Assembly: GCF_001187505.1 (NCBI RefSeq)
Contig: NZ_CP012150.1
Location: 2,604,001-2,668,000 of the forward strand
Direction of reading: 5' to 3'
DNA: 64,000 nt
From: Mycolicibacterium goodii
Lineage (GTDB): Bacteria; Actinomycetota; Actinomycetes; Mycobacteriales; Mycobacteriaceae
Within the stretch, counting starts at the first letter, position 1, and every line of letters starts with the position of its first letter. The notes below the pieces were generated by a model that saw nothing but the letters and a program-made list of their open reading frames with translations, was not told the origin of the DNA and made no database searches. Of this stretch, positions 25,170-33,985 are shown piece by piece. A program made the position numbers and the translations under genes.

Positions 25170-26858
25170 ATGAGTGGTAACGCCGATCTCTACCGTAGTG
25201 CCCGTGATCAGCTCGTCGCGACCATCGCCGACTACGACAAGGCCGTCGAGACGTTCGCGTTTCCGGAGCTGACCGGCACTTTCAACTGGGCGATCGACTG
25301 GTTCGACGCGATCGCCAGGGGCAACGACCGTCCCGCGCTGTGGATCGTGGAGGAGGACGGCGCCGAGACGCAGGTGAGTTTCGCCGACATGGCGGAGCGC
25401 TCCGACCGGGTCGCGACGTGGTTGGCGGCTCTCGGCGTCGGCAAGGGCGACCGGGTGATCCTCATGCTCGGCAACCAGGTCGAGCTGTGGGAGGCGATGC
25501 TCGGCATCGCCAAGCTCGGCGCGGTCATCATGCCGACCACCGGGGCGCTCGGCCCGGCCGATCTGGCGGACCGCATCGCGCGCGGTGGCGCGCGGTTCGT
25601 GATCGCGAACGCGTCCGACACCGACAAGTTCGCGGCGGTCGAAGGTGACTACGGGCGGATCGTGGTGGGCGAGGCCGTGGAGGGCTGGCACGCCTACTCC
25701 GACGCGTCCGAGGTGCAGCCGCAGCGGTTCGCCAGTGCCACCACGGTCGACGACACCATGCTCATCTACTTCACCTCCGGAACCACCAGCAAGCCCAAGC
25801 TGGTCGAGCATTCGCAGGTCAGCTACCCCGTCGGGCATCTGTCGACGATGGCGTGGATCGGCGTGAAGCCCGGCGACGTGCACCTGGCGATCAGCTCGCC
25901 CGGCTGGGCCAAACACGCGTGGAGCTGCTTTTTCGCGCCGTGGATCGCCGAGGCGACGATCTTCGTCTACAACTACCGCCGCTTCGACGCCCCGGCGCTG
26001 CTGAACCAGCTGCGCCGCGCCAAAGTCAACACGTTCTGCGCACCGCCCACGGTGTGGCGCATGCTGATCCAGGCCGACCTGGGCGCCAGGCCCGAGGGGC
26101 TGCGCGAGATCCTGGGCGCCGGTGAGCCGCTCAACCCCGATGTGATCGCCCAGGTCGAGAAGGCCTGGGGGCTGACCATCCGCGACGGGTTCGGCCAGAC
26201 CGAGACCACCCTGCAGGTCGGCAACACCCCAGGGCAGCCGGTGAAACCGGGCTCGATGGGCAGGCCCATGCCCGGTGTGCCGGTGGTGCTGGTCGACCCG
26301 ATCACCGGCGAGCCCGCCGACGAGGGCGAGATCTGCCTGGACCTGAGCAAGCGTCCGCGCAACCTGATGACCGGTTACCTCGGCGATCCGGAACGCAACG
26401 CGGCCGTCATGGCCGGTGGCTACTACCACACCGGCGACGTCGCATCGCGCGACGCCGACGGCTACATCACCTACATCGGCCGCACCGACGACGTGTTCAA
26501 GTCCAGCGACTACAAGGTGTCGCCGTTCGAGTTGGAGAGCGTGCTGATCGAGCATCCTGCGGTGGTCGAAGCCGCCGTGGTGCCCCAGCCCGACGACACC
26601 CGCCTCGCCGTGCCCAAGGCGTACGTCTCGCTGGCCGACGGATGGGAACCCAACGCCGACACCGCAAAAGCGGTCATGGAGTACGCGCGTGACCACCTCG
26701 CGCCTTACCTGAAGGTACGCCGCGTCGAGTTCTTCGACCTGCCCAAGACCATCTCCGGCAAGATCCGCCGCGTCGAACTGCGCAAGCGCGAGGACGAGGC
26801 GCATCAGACCGGCAAGCCGATCCAGAGCGAATACCGATACGAGGACCTGTTGGGATGA
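25170..26858 (+). CDS. AMP-forming acyl-CoA synthetase (medium-chain/ACSM-like)
   Basis: A 562-residue adenylate-forming enzyme that couples a carboxylic acid to CoA through an acyl-AMP. The family motifs are present: P-loop-like [16 protein letters not shown], the A5 motif DGFGQTETT, the A7 motif [20 protein letters not shown], and the catalytic Lys in [14 protein letters not shown] near the C-terminus. The layout resembles acetyl/butyryl-type and ACSM enzymes, so short or medium-chain acids are likely. It overlaps the next ligase gene by 4 bases (ATGA), making a two-ligase operon divergent from the RamA-like regulator. The exact acid is unknown; the amine-degradation locus 3 kb away would produce an aryl-acetic-type acid. 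Confidence 0.9.
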   Translation: MSGNADLYRSARDQLVATIADYDKAVETFAFPELTGTFNWAIDWFDAIARGNDRPALWIVEEDGAETQVSFADMAERSDRVATWLAALGVGKGDRVILMLGNQVELWEAMLGIAKLGAVIMPTTGALGPADLADRIARGGARFVIANASDTDKFAAVEGDYGRIVVGEAVEGWHAYSDASEVQPQRFASATTVDDTMLIYFTSGTTSKPKLVEHSQVSYPVGHLSTMAWIGVKPGDVHLAISSPGWAKHAWSCFFAPWIAEATIFVYNYRRFDAPALLNQLRRAKVNTFCAPPTVWRMLIQADLGARPEGLREILGAGEPLNPDVIAQVEKAWGLTIRDGFGQTETTLQVGNTPGQPVKPGSMGRPMPGVPVVLVDPITGEPADEGEICLDLSKRPRNLMTGYLGDPERNAAVMAGGYYHTGDVASRDADGYITYIGRTDDVFKSSDYKVSPFELESVLIEHPAVVEAAVVPQPDDTRLAVPKAYVSLADGWEPNADTAKAVMEYARDHLAPYLKVRRVEFFDLPKTISGKIRRVELRKREDEAHQTGKPIQSEYRYEDLLG

Positions 26859-28471
26859 AGTCATACGACGCCGGGCCGACCGACGCGCCGATTCTCGAAG
26901 AAACCATCGGGGCCAACTTCGAGCGCATCGCGGCCACCTATCCGGACAACGAGGCGCTGGTCGAGGTGGCCACCGGCCGACGCTGGACCTACGCCGAGCT
27001 GAACGACGAAATCGATGCGACCGCACGGGGTTTGATGGCTCTGGGGGTCGACAAGGGCGATCGCGTCGGCATCTGGGCGCCCAACTGCGCCGAGTGGATC
27101 ATGACACAGTTCGCGGCGGCCAAGGTCGGGGCCATCCTGGTCAACATCAACCCGGCCTACCGCACGCACGAGGTCTCGTACGTGCTGCGGCAGTCGCAGG
27201 TGCACACCCTGGTCGCGGCGTCGTCGTTCAAGACGTCCGACTACGCCGCGATGATCGCCGAGGTGCGTCCCGAGTGCCCCGATCTGCGCGATGTGGTGTT
27301 CTGCGACAACGACGACTGGGATCGTTTGCGGGCCAATCAGGTCGACGACGCGCACCTGCGCGGGCGGATGGCCGGGCTGGCCAACACCGACCCGATCAAC
27401 ATCCAGTACACCTCGGGCACAACGGGTTTCCCCAAGGGTGCGACGCTGTCGCACCGCAACATCCTCAACAACGGGTTCTTCGTCACCGAACTCATCGCGC
27501 TGGGGTCCGAGGACCGGCTGTGCATCGTGCCGCCGTTCTACCACTGCTTCGGCATGGTGATGGGTACCCTCGGCGCGGTGTCGCACGGCGCGACGATCGT
27601 GATCCCGGCGCCCGGTTTCGATCCCGGGATCACGCTTTCGGCGGTGCAAGCCGAGAAGTGCACGGGCCTGTACGGGGTGCCGACGATGTTCATCGCGATG
27701 CTCGGCCATCCCGAGTTCGCGAACTTCGACCTGTCGTCGCTGCGCACCGGCATCATGGCCGGATCGGTGTGCCCGATCGAGGTGATGAAACGTGTTGTGG
27801 CAGATATGCACATGGCCGAGGTAGCGATCTGCTACGGCATGACCGAGACGTCCCCGGTGTCGTGTCAGACGCTCATCGACGACGATCTGGAACGGCGCAC
27901 CGCCACCATCGGCCGCGCCCACCCGCACGTCGAGATCAAGATCATCGATCCCGGCACGGGGGAGACCGTGCAGCGCGGTCAGCCCGGTGAATTCTGCACC
28001 CGCGGTTACTCGGTGATGCTCGGCTACTGGGACGAAGAGGAGAAGACCCGCGAGGCCATCGACGCCGACGGGTGGATGCACACCGGGGATCTGGCGGTGA
28101 TGCGCGAGGACGGGTACTGCACCATCGTCGGCCGCATCAAGGACATGGTGATCCGCGGCGGCGAGAACGTCTACCCGCGCGAGATCGAGGAATTCCTCTA
28201 CACCCATCCCGACATCGACGACGCGCAGGTGATCGGTGTGCCCGACGAGCGGTACGGCGAGGAGATCTGCGCGTGGATCCGGATGAAACCGGGCCGCGCA
28301 CCGCTCGACGCCGACAAGCTGCGCGAGTTCGCCAGCGGTCAACTCGCGCACTACAAGATCCCGCGCTACGTGCACATCGTCGACGAGTTCCCCATGACCG
28401 TCACCGGCAAGATCCGCAAGGTCCAGATGCGCGAGGAGACCGTCGAACTGCTCGGCCTGAAAGCGCCGTGA
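26855..28471 (+). CDS. AMP-forming fatty-acid-CoA ligase, FadD35/ACSF2-like
   Basis: A 538-residue acyl-CoA ligase of the FadD class. Key motifs are [18 protein letters not shown], the A5 motif [33 protein letters not shown], and the C-terminal [13 protein letters not shown] with the adenylating Lys. The sequence style ([23 protein letters not shown]) is close to ACSF2-type medium-chain ligases and the mycobacterial FadD35 group. Its ATG overlaps the stop of the preceding ligase, so the two are co-translated. It ends 4 bases before the stop of the convergent IclR gene. Two different ligases in one operon may handle substrate and shortened product, but this is speculation. Confidence 0.9.
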   Translation: MKSYDAGPTDAPILEETIGANFERIAATYPDNEALVEVATGRRWTYAELNDEIDATARGLMALGVDKGDRVGIWAPNCAEWIMTQFAAAKVGAILVNINPAYRTHEVSYVLRQSQVHTLVAASSFKTSDYAAMIAEVRPECPDLRDVVFCDNDDWDRLRANQVDDAHLRGRMAGLANTDPINIQYTSGTTGFPKGATLSHRNILNNGFFVTELIALGSEDRLCIVPPFYHCFGMVMGTLGAVSHGATIVIPAPGFDPGITLSAVQAEKCTGLYGVPTMFIAMLGHPEFANFDLSSLRTGIMAGSVCPIEVMKRVVADMHMAEVAICYGMTETSPVSCQTLIDDDLERRTATIGRAHPHVEIKIIDPGTGETVQRGQPGEFCTRGYSVMLGYWDEEEKTREAIDADGWMHTGDLAVMREDGYCTIVGRIKDMVIRGGENVYPREIEEFLYTHPDIDDAQVIGVPDERYGEEICAWIRMKPGRAPLDADKLREFASGQLAHYKIPRYVHIVDEFPMTVTGKIRKVQMREETVELLGLKAP

Positions 28472-28475
28472 GCGC

Positions 28476-29228
28476 TCACGCCAGCAACGGACTCAGCTTC
28501 ACCGCGGAGTCGGCCAGCGTCGGGACCTGACGCCGCAACAACTCGGCCTGCTCGGCGCGGCCGGACATCGCCACGGCCGCCACGAGCGACCCGGCCGGTG
28601 AACGCACCGGCACCGCGACACACGCGGATCCGTCGCGCAGTTCGCCGGTCTGGGTCGCATACCGGTGCTCGCGGATCTCCTCCAACTGCGCGATGAGCGC
28701 CGAGCGTGCGGTCACGGTGTGGTCGGTCAGCGCGCCGAGGGGATAGCACAGCAGTTCGTCGGGATCGCGCTTCTCGGCCAGCAGCAGCTTACCCACCGCG
28801 CACGCATAGAGGTGATGGTTGAGCACCGATTCCTCTGCGGGCGGCGGATATTCGGTGTCCGGGTCGGCGATGCGCACCGACGTGTTGGTGTAGTAGAACA
28901 GGTGCACGCCGAACCGCACGGACAGACGCAGCTCGGCGAGTTGCTCACGCGCCGCGGTGCACACGTTCGGCGTCACCGCGGCATCGATCAGCACACCCAT
29001 ACGCGGCCCGAGGGAGAATCCCGACAGATCGGGCAGCCGCACGATGTAGCCGTCGGCGACAAGGAGATTCAGCAACCGGTAGGTGGTGGCCGACGGCATC
29101 GACAGCCGCTCGGCGATCTCCTTGGCGGTCACCCCGACACCCGCGAGCGCCACGGCCTCGAGCACCTGCAGGGCACTCTGCACCGCCTTGGGTTGGCGCC
29201 CGGAGAGCGCGCCGTCCGCCGGACTCAT
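28476..29228 (-). CDS. IclR-family transcriptional regulator
   Basis: A 250-residue IclR protein. The N-terminal winged helix (about residues 10-75) reads AVQSALQVLEAVALAGVGVTAKEIAERLSMPS with TTYRLLNLLVADGYIVR; the C-terminal GAF-like effector domain includes HHLYACAVGKLLLAEKRDP and DGSACVAVPVRSPAG. The ATG at 29228 has GGGAGGT 6 bases upstream and overlaps the permease stop by 4 bases, so it is the second gene of a permease-regulator operon. It is the best candidate for the protein that binds the repeated TCAAATGAGAATT motifs at 30743-30867 and 32440-32478 (inference), and so controls the amine locus. Confidence 0.9.
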   Translation of the reverse strand: MSPADGALSGRQPKAVQSALQVLEAVALAGVGVTAKEIAERLSMPSATTYRLLNLLVADGYIVRLPDLSGFSLGPRMGVLIDAAVTPNVCTAAREQLAELRLSVRFGVHLFYYTNTSVRIADPDTEYPPPAEESVLNHHLYACAVGKLLLAEKRDPDELLCYPLGALTDHTVTARSALIAQLEEIREHRYATQTGELRDGSACVAVPVRSPAGSLVAAVAMSGRAEQAELLRRQVPTLADSAVKLSPLLA

Positions 29229-30679
29229 CGGCGCACCTCCCACGGGTTGTAATCGGCGAACACGTCACCGGCGACGGTCTCGTCGAACACGCCGACACGA
29301 TGGGCGAGGTCGGGAATCGTGCGGCGCCGCAGCGCGAAAACCCCGAAGCCCGTTGCCAACAGACCAGCGTAGACGGCGGTGGCGATCCACACCGGTGATT
29401 CCACGGTGAACGCGGCCCACGCGATGATCGCGGTCATCATGGCCGCGCTCGCCAGTCCCACCGCGAGCGGCGCGACGGTGAGTTCGCCGATGCGGCGCAG
29501 AAACGCCGGGGTGGCCAGGCACACCAGCAGATAGGCGCCGATGTAGCCGTGCGCCGACACCGCGAGCAGCCCGATGAGCACCTCCCTGGTGGACCCGGCG
29601 ATCCACAGATAGCAGATCGGCACCGCGACGATGAGCGGGACGGCGGCGCACAGCGCGATGTGCGGGGTGCGGAAAACCCGGTGCGCGTGGCCGACCCGGT
29701 GGGACACGACACCTTCGCGGCCCATCGCGAACAGGGTGCGCGACAGGGCCGTGGTGGAACCGATCACGCAGGCGAACCAGGATGCGGTGATGCCGAGTTC
29801 CATCACGATGGACAGTGCGGTCGACCCGGCGCCCGCCGATTCGGGCATCAGCACGACCGGGATCGAGCCGATGCTGGCCCGGATGCCGCTCGCGGACTGC
29901 ATGGCCGCGGCGAACGTGTACAGCACGCCGAGGGCCAGCGGGGTCCACCGGATGGCCCGCGTCACCGTGACGAAGGGGCGGCGGGCCTCGCGTGCCACCG
30001 TGCCCGCGCTCTCGAAGCCCACGTAGGAACTGATGGCCAGCAGCAGGGCGAAACCGAGTGCCGAATGCGGTTCGGTGGCAGCGACTTCGGGGGGATCGTG
30101 GCCACCGGTGACCGACCTGGTGAACGCGATGATCAGCACCGCCGAGGCGGCGACGATCGCGAAAACTTCGACCGTCAGCATGATCCGGGCCGACAGCCGG
30201 ATGCCGCGCACCATCAGCGCCAGGGCCACCACGCCCACCAGAACCGCCAACAGCGTTGCCGTGAGCGGATCGTCGGGTACCCCGAGCCGGCTGAGCAACG
30301 CGGTCAGGTAGGTCGCCGCACCCAGCGTGCTGGCCATCGCCGCGCCCGCGTAACCGATGATCACCGACCAGCCTGCGGCGATGCCGGGGACGGGGCCAAG
30401 ACCCTTGACGGTGTAGCTGTACACCCCGCTGACGGCGACCATGCGGGTGGAGAACTGGGTGGCGCAGTAACCGACCGCGGCCATCAACAGCGCGGTCACC
30501 ACGAACACACCCAGCGTGGCGGGGCCCGCGGCGGGCAGCACCAGCGCGGGTAGCGTCACCATCACCGCCGACGGTGCGACGGCGGAGACGGACTGTCCCA
30601 GCACCTGGGCGAACGACAGCTGCCCGCGCCTCAGGCCCCAGACCGGTGAGCGGCTCCGCATGCCGCGTCTGTCCTCCAT
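29225..30679 (-). CDS. APC-superfamily amino acid/amine permease
   Basis: A permease of about 484 residues with roughly 12 membrane helices. The N-terminus GQLSFAQVLGQSVSAVAPS is typical of APC transporters, and the helix-6 region FALLLAISSYVGFESAGTVAREARRPF carries the usual F-x-G-F-E-x-x substrate-gate motif. It diverges from the aldehyde dehydrogenase of the amine locus and is co-transcribed with the IclR gene, so it probably imports an amine or amino acid degraded by that locus. The start is uncertain: ATG at 30679 is chosen, while ATG at 30661 has a GGAGG at rather long spacing. About 250 bases separate it from the divergent gene. Confidence 0.85.
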   Translation of the reverse strand: MEDRRGMRSRSPVWGLRRGQLSFAQVLGQSVSAVAPSAVMVTLPALVLPAAGPATLGVFVVTALLMAAVGYCATQFSTRMVAVSGVYSYTVKGLGPVPGIAAGWSVIIGYAGAAMASTLGAATYLTALLSRLGVPDDPLTATLLAVLVGVVALALMVRGIRLSARIMLTVEVFAIVAASAVLIIAFTRSVTGGHDPPEVAATEPHSALGFALLLAISSYVGFESAGTVAREARRPFVTVTRAIRWTPLALGVLYTFAAAMQSASGIRASIGSIPVVLMPESAGAGSTALSIVMELGITASWFACVIGSTTALSRTLFAMGREGVVSHRVGHAHRVFRTPHIALCAAVPLIVAVPICYLWIAGSTREVLIGLLAVSAHGYIGAYLLVCLATPAFLRRIGELTVAPLAVGLASAAMMTAIIAWAAFTVESPVWIATAVYAGLLATGFGVFALRRRTIPDLAHRVGVFDETVAGDVFADYNPWEVRR

Positions 30680-30742
30680 CCGTGGCAACGTAACCGATGC
30701 CGGCGCCGGGACACACCGATCGACGGTAAATTCTGGAAAATC

Positions 30743-30867
30743 TTCAAATGAGAATCCGCGGTTGCGAAATCGGCGGTCCGGCGTCGGCCGCCGTCGCGAC
30801 CCGCGCCTCTGCAGGGACTTCGCGAAACCGCGAATGAGAATTCGACGCAGCGTTCAAATGAGAATCC
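30743..30867. promoter_or_regulatory. Three copies of a TCAAATGAGAATYC operator-like motif
   Basis: The motif occurs as TTCAAATGAGAATCC at 30743-30757, CGAATGAGAATTCG at 30831-30844, and TTCAAATGAGAATCC again at 30853-30867, all in the same orientation, in the roughly 250-base space between the divergent permease and the aldehyde dehydrogenase gene. The first and third are identical over 15 bases. They occupy the upstream region of both genes and recur before the next permease at 32440-32478. The rest of this gap holds no gene that I can see. Confidence 0.65.
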
Positions 30868-30927
30868 ACACGGGAGCAGAAATCCATTCGGAATAAGTGG
30901 TGACACGCACCACAAACGGGGTCGAAC

Positions 30928-32436
30928 ATGGCCTGCATGACATCCGTGCTCAGCCAGGAACTCGACCCGCGCACCGTCGATTTCACGTCGCGTCCGCGCC
31001 AGATGCTCATCGACGGCCAATGGGTCGAGGCGGCGTCGGGACGTCGCTTCGACACCGTCGACCCCGCCACCGAACAGGTCATCACCTCGGTCCCGCACAG
31101 CGGTCCCGAGGACGTCGAGCGTGCGGTCGCGGCGGCACGCCGCGCCTTCGACAACGGGCCGTGGCCGGCGCTGACACCCGCCGCGCGGCAGCGTCTGCTG
31201 TGGCGCATCGCCGAGGGCATCTCGGCCCGCGCCGATCAGTTCGCCGAGCTGGAGACGCTCGACAACGGCAAGTCGGTGGCCGTCGCCAGGGCCGTCGACG
31301 TCACCTGGGCCGCCGAGATCTTCTACTACTACGCGGGCTGGGCCACCAAGATCGAGGGCCGTACCATCCCGGTGTCGGTGCCGTGGGCGCCGGGCAACCG
31401 GTTTCACGCGTTCACCCTGCGCGAGCCGGTCGGTGTGTGCGCCCAGATCATCCCGTGGAACTTCCCGCTGGTGATGGCCGCGTTCAAGGTCGCACCGGCG
31501 CTGGCCTGCGGCAACACGGTGATCCTCAAACCCGCCGAGCAGACCCCGCTCACCGCGCTGCTGCTCGCCGAGGTCATCGCGGAATCCGGGGTGCCCGCGG
31601 GCGTGGTCAACGTGCTGACCGGCTTCGGTGACATCGGCGCGGCGCTGTCCTCGCACGACGGCGTCGACAAGGTCGCGTTCACCGGTTCCACCGAGGTCGG
31701 GCGCAAGATCGTCACCGCCGCAGCGGGCAATCTCAAGAAGGTCTCGCTCGAACTCGGCGGCAAGAGCCCACAGGTGGTCTTCGCCGACGCCGATCTGGAA
31801 GCCGCCATCCCGGGCGTGGCGAGCGGGTTCCTGTTCAACCACGGCCAGACCTGCACGGCGGGCACCCGGCTGCTGGTCGAGGACACCATCTTCGACGAGT
31901 TCACCGCCGGTGTCGCCGAGCACGCCGCGGGCCTGCGCATCGGTCCCGGCCTCGACCCCACCAACGACATCGGCCCGCTGGTCTCGCAGGAACAGCTCAC
32001 CAAGGTCACCGGATACCTCGACGCGGGCATCGACCGGGGCGCGCGGGCACTCGCCGGTGGCGGCCGCCACGGCGACACCGGTTTCTATGTGCAGCCGACG
32101 CTGCTCGTCGACGTGCAGCGCGATTTCAGCGTCTACCAGGAGGAGATCTTCGGGCCGGTCGCCGTCGCGGTCCCGTTCAACCGGGACCGGGGTGTGCGCG
32201 AGGCCGCGAACGACACCCCCTACGGGCTCGCCGCCAGCGTGTGGACGCGCGACGTGTCGACCGCGCACCGCGTCGCGGCCGAGATCAAGGCGGGCACCGT
32301 CTGGGTGAATTGCCACAACGCGTTCGACACCGCGCTGCCGTTCGGCGGATACAAACAATCCGGCTGGGGACGCGAACTCGGCGAGGGCGCAATTGCCGAA
32401 TACACCCAGACAAAAGCGGTCAACATCGCGCTCTGA
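30928..32436 (+). CDS. Aldehyde dehydrogenase, phenylacetaldehyde/betaine-aldehyde type
   Basis: A 502-residue NAD(P)-dependent aldehyde dehydrogenase that oxidises an aldehyde to its acid. Catalytic residues are in place: Asn about 178 in IIPWNFPLVMA, Glu about 275 in VSLELGGKSPQ, and Cys about 309 in HGQTCTAGTR; the coenzyme loop is FTGSTEVGRKI. The ATG at 30928 is used; another ATG lies three codons further. It is followed by a permease and a copper amine oxidase, so it very likely removes the aldehyde that the amine oxidase makes, for example phenylacetaldehyde or its hydroxy or imidazole analogue. Operator-like motifs lie both before and after it. Confidence 0.93.
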   Translation: MACMTSVLSQELDPRTVDFTSRPRQMLIDGQWVEAASGRRFDTVDPATEQVITSVPHSGPEDVERAVAAARRAFDNGPWPALTPAARQRLLWRIAEGISARADQFAELETLDNGKSVAVARAVDVTWAAEIFYYYAGWATKIEGRTIPVSVPWAPGNRFHAFTLREPVGVCAQIIPWNFPLVMAAFKVAPALACGNTVILKPAEQTPLTALLLAEVIAESGVPAGVVNVLTGFGDIGAALSSHDGVDKVAFTGSTEVGRKIVTAAAGNLKKVSLELGGKSPQVVFADADLEAAIPGVASGFLFNHGQTCTAGTRLLVEDTIFDEFTAGVAEHAAGLRIGPGLDPTNDIGPLVSQEQLTKVTGYLDAGIDRGARALAGGGRHGDTGFYVQPTLLVDVQRDFSVYQEEIFGPVAVAVPFNRDRGVREAANDTPYGLAASVWTRDVSTAHRVAAEIKAGTVWVNCHNAFDTALPFGGYKQSGWGRELGEGAIAEYTQTKAVNIAL

Positions 32437-32439
32437 CTT

Positions 32440-32478
32440 TTCAAATGGGAATTGCCGGGGGGTCGAATTCTCATTTGA
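32440..32478. promoter_or_regulatory. Inverted pair of the TCAAATGAGAATT motif before the second permease
   Basis: TCAAATGGGAATT (from 32441) and its inverted partner GAATTCTCATTTGA (32465-32478) face each other across about 11 bases. The arms match in 12 of 13 positions. The pair starts 4 bases after the aldehyde dehydrogenase stop and ends 38 bases before the permease start, so it could be an operator for an internal promoter or a stem-loop. The shared sequence with the 30743-30867 sites favours an operator. Confidence 0.6.
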
Positions 32479-32515
32479 CCGGAAATCCCTCATCCATTCA
32501 GCGGAAAGAATAGCC

Positions 32516-33985
32516 ATGACAACTGACGCCGTGCTCCAACCGGGCGTGACTGCCGGTGATCAGGGGCACCGACTCGCGGGCCGGCTCGGCCCCACCGCAA
32601 TCGTGTTCATGGTCGTCGCGGCCGCCGCGCCGCTGACCGTCGTCGCAGGCACCTTCCCGATCGGCATCGCCGCGGGCAACGGTGCGGCCTACCCCGCGTC
32701 CTACATAGTGTGCACCGCGGTGCTGCTGCTGTTCGCGGTCGGGTTCACCGCCATGGCCCGGCACATCCGCGGCGCGGGCGCGTTCTACACCTACATCGCC
32801 CACGGTTTCGGCAGGCATGTCGGCCTCGGCGCGGCGTTCCTCGCGCTGCTGTCCTACACCGCGGTGCAGGGCGGGGTGTACGGCTACATCGGCGCCGCGC
32901 TCGACGGCATCGTCACCTCGCACGGCGGCCCGTCGGTGCCGTGGTACCTCTACGCCCTGGTGATGCTGGCGGTGGTCGGCGCGCTGGGGTACCGGCACAT
33001 CGAGTTGTCCGGAAAGGTGCTCGGCGTCCTGCTGGTCTGCGAGGTCGGCATCGTGCTGGTGATCAACCTCGCGGTGGTCGGCCGCGGCGGCGCCGAGGGC
33101 CTCTCCACGGCCGTGCTGCATCCGTCGGCCTTCTTCACCGGCGCACCCGGTATCGCGCTGATCTTCGCGCTCGCAGGCTATATCGGCTTCGAGGCCACCG
33201 CGGTGTTCCGCGACGAGGCCCGCGACCCGGCCCGCACCATCCCGCGCGCCACATATGTGGCCCTGCTGCTCATCGGCGGGTTCTACACGTTCTCCAGCTG
33301 GGCGATGGTGAGCGCCTGGGGCGATGAGGGCGCGGTGGTCAAAGCCGCGCAGGACCCCGAGGGCATCCTGCCCGAGACCGCGGTGCGCTACGTCGGCGCG
33401 GTCACCGGGGATCTGGTCCAGATCTTCCTCATCACAAGCCTTTTCGCGGCCCTGCTCAGCTTCCACAACGTGCTGGCCCGCTACATCTTCTCGCTCGGCA
33501 ACACCCGCGCGCTGCCGCGCCGGTGCGGTCGGTCCCACTCCAGGCACTCCTCACCGCACATCGCCTCGGTGGTGCAGACCGGCTCGGCACTCGTGCTGAT
33601 CCTCGCGGCGGTCGTGACCCACCTCGACCCGGTGACGCAGGTGTTCGCGTGGTTCGTCGGAACCGCGTCGGTGGGCATAGTCGTGCTGATGACGATCACG
33701 TCGGCCGCGGTGGTGGTCTACTTCCGCCGCCACCGCGTCGACACCAGGGCGTGGAACACGCTCGTCGCACCCACGCTCGGCTTCCTCGGCCTCGCGGTGT
33801 TGTCGGTCCTCACCGCGGCGAACCTTCCGCTGCTGGTCGGCGGGTCGGCCACGCTGGCCGCGGTCATCGGCGTCCTGCTGGCCGGAACCTTCGTCGGCGG
33901 TATCGCGCTTGCGGTCCTGCGTCCGCACGTCGCGCACCATCCGGATCACGAAAACCCTGAAATCGCAAAGGAGATCACGAAGTGA
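32516..33985 (+). CDS. APC-superfamily amino acid/amine permease
   Basis: A 489-residue transporter with about 12 membrane helices. Supporting segments are LGPTAIVFMVVAAAAPLTVVAG (helix 1), the helix-6 stretch ALIFALAGYIGFEATAVFRDEARDP, and HNVLARYIFSLGNTRALP (helix 8 region). The ATG at 32516 follows GGAAAGAATAG; the open frame before it is the end of the aldehyde dehydrogenase region. The stop overlaps the amine oxidase start by 4 bases (GTGA), which links this permease tightly to amine oxidation. It differs clearly from the permease at 29225-30679, so the locus has two uptake systems, perhaps for different amines. Confidence 0.9.
   Translation: MTTDAVLQPGVTAGDQGHRLAGRLGPTAIVFMVVAAAAPLTVVAGTFPIGIAAGNGAAYPASYIVCTAVLLLFAVGFTAMARHIRGAGAFYTYIAHGFGRHVGLGAAFLALLSYTAVQGGVYGYIGAALDGIVTSHGGPSVPWYLYALVMLAVVGALGYRHIELSGKVLGVLLVCEVGIVLVINLAVVGRGGAEGLSTAVLHPSAFFTGAPGIALIFALAGYIGFEATAVFRDEARDPARTIPRATYVALLLIGGFYTFSSWAMVSAWGDEGAVVKAAQDPEGILPETAVRYVGAVTGDLVQIFLITSLFAALLSFHNVLARYIFSLGNTRALPRRCGRSHSRHSSPHIASVVQTGSALVLILAAVVTHLDPVTQVFAWFVGTASVGIVVLMTITSAAVVVYFRRHRVDTRAWNTLVAPTLGFLGLAVLSVLTAANLPLLVGGSATLAAVIGVLLAGTFVGGIALAVLRPHVAHHPDHENPEIAKEITK

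Noticed and set aside
25113..27026. Upstream extension of the RamA-like frame to 918 residues
   Set aside because: It is antisense of the acyl-CoA ligase, and a ribosome binding site with ATG at 25112 gives the normal 280-residue length.
32440..32478. Simple terminator hairpin after the aldehyde dehydrogenase
   Set aside because: The arms carry the same word as three unpaired sites upstream of the locus, so an operator explains it better, though a stem-loop role is not excluded.
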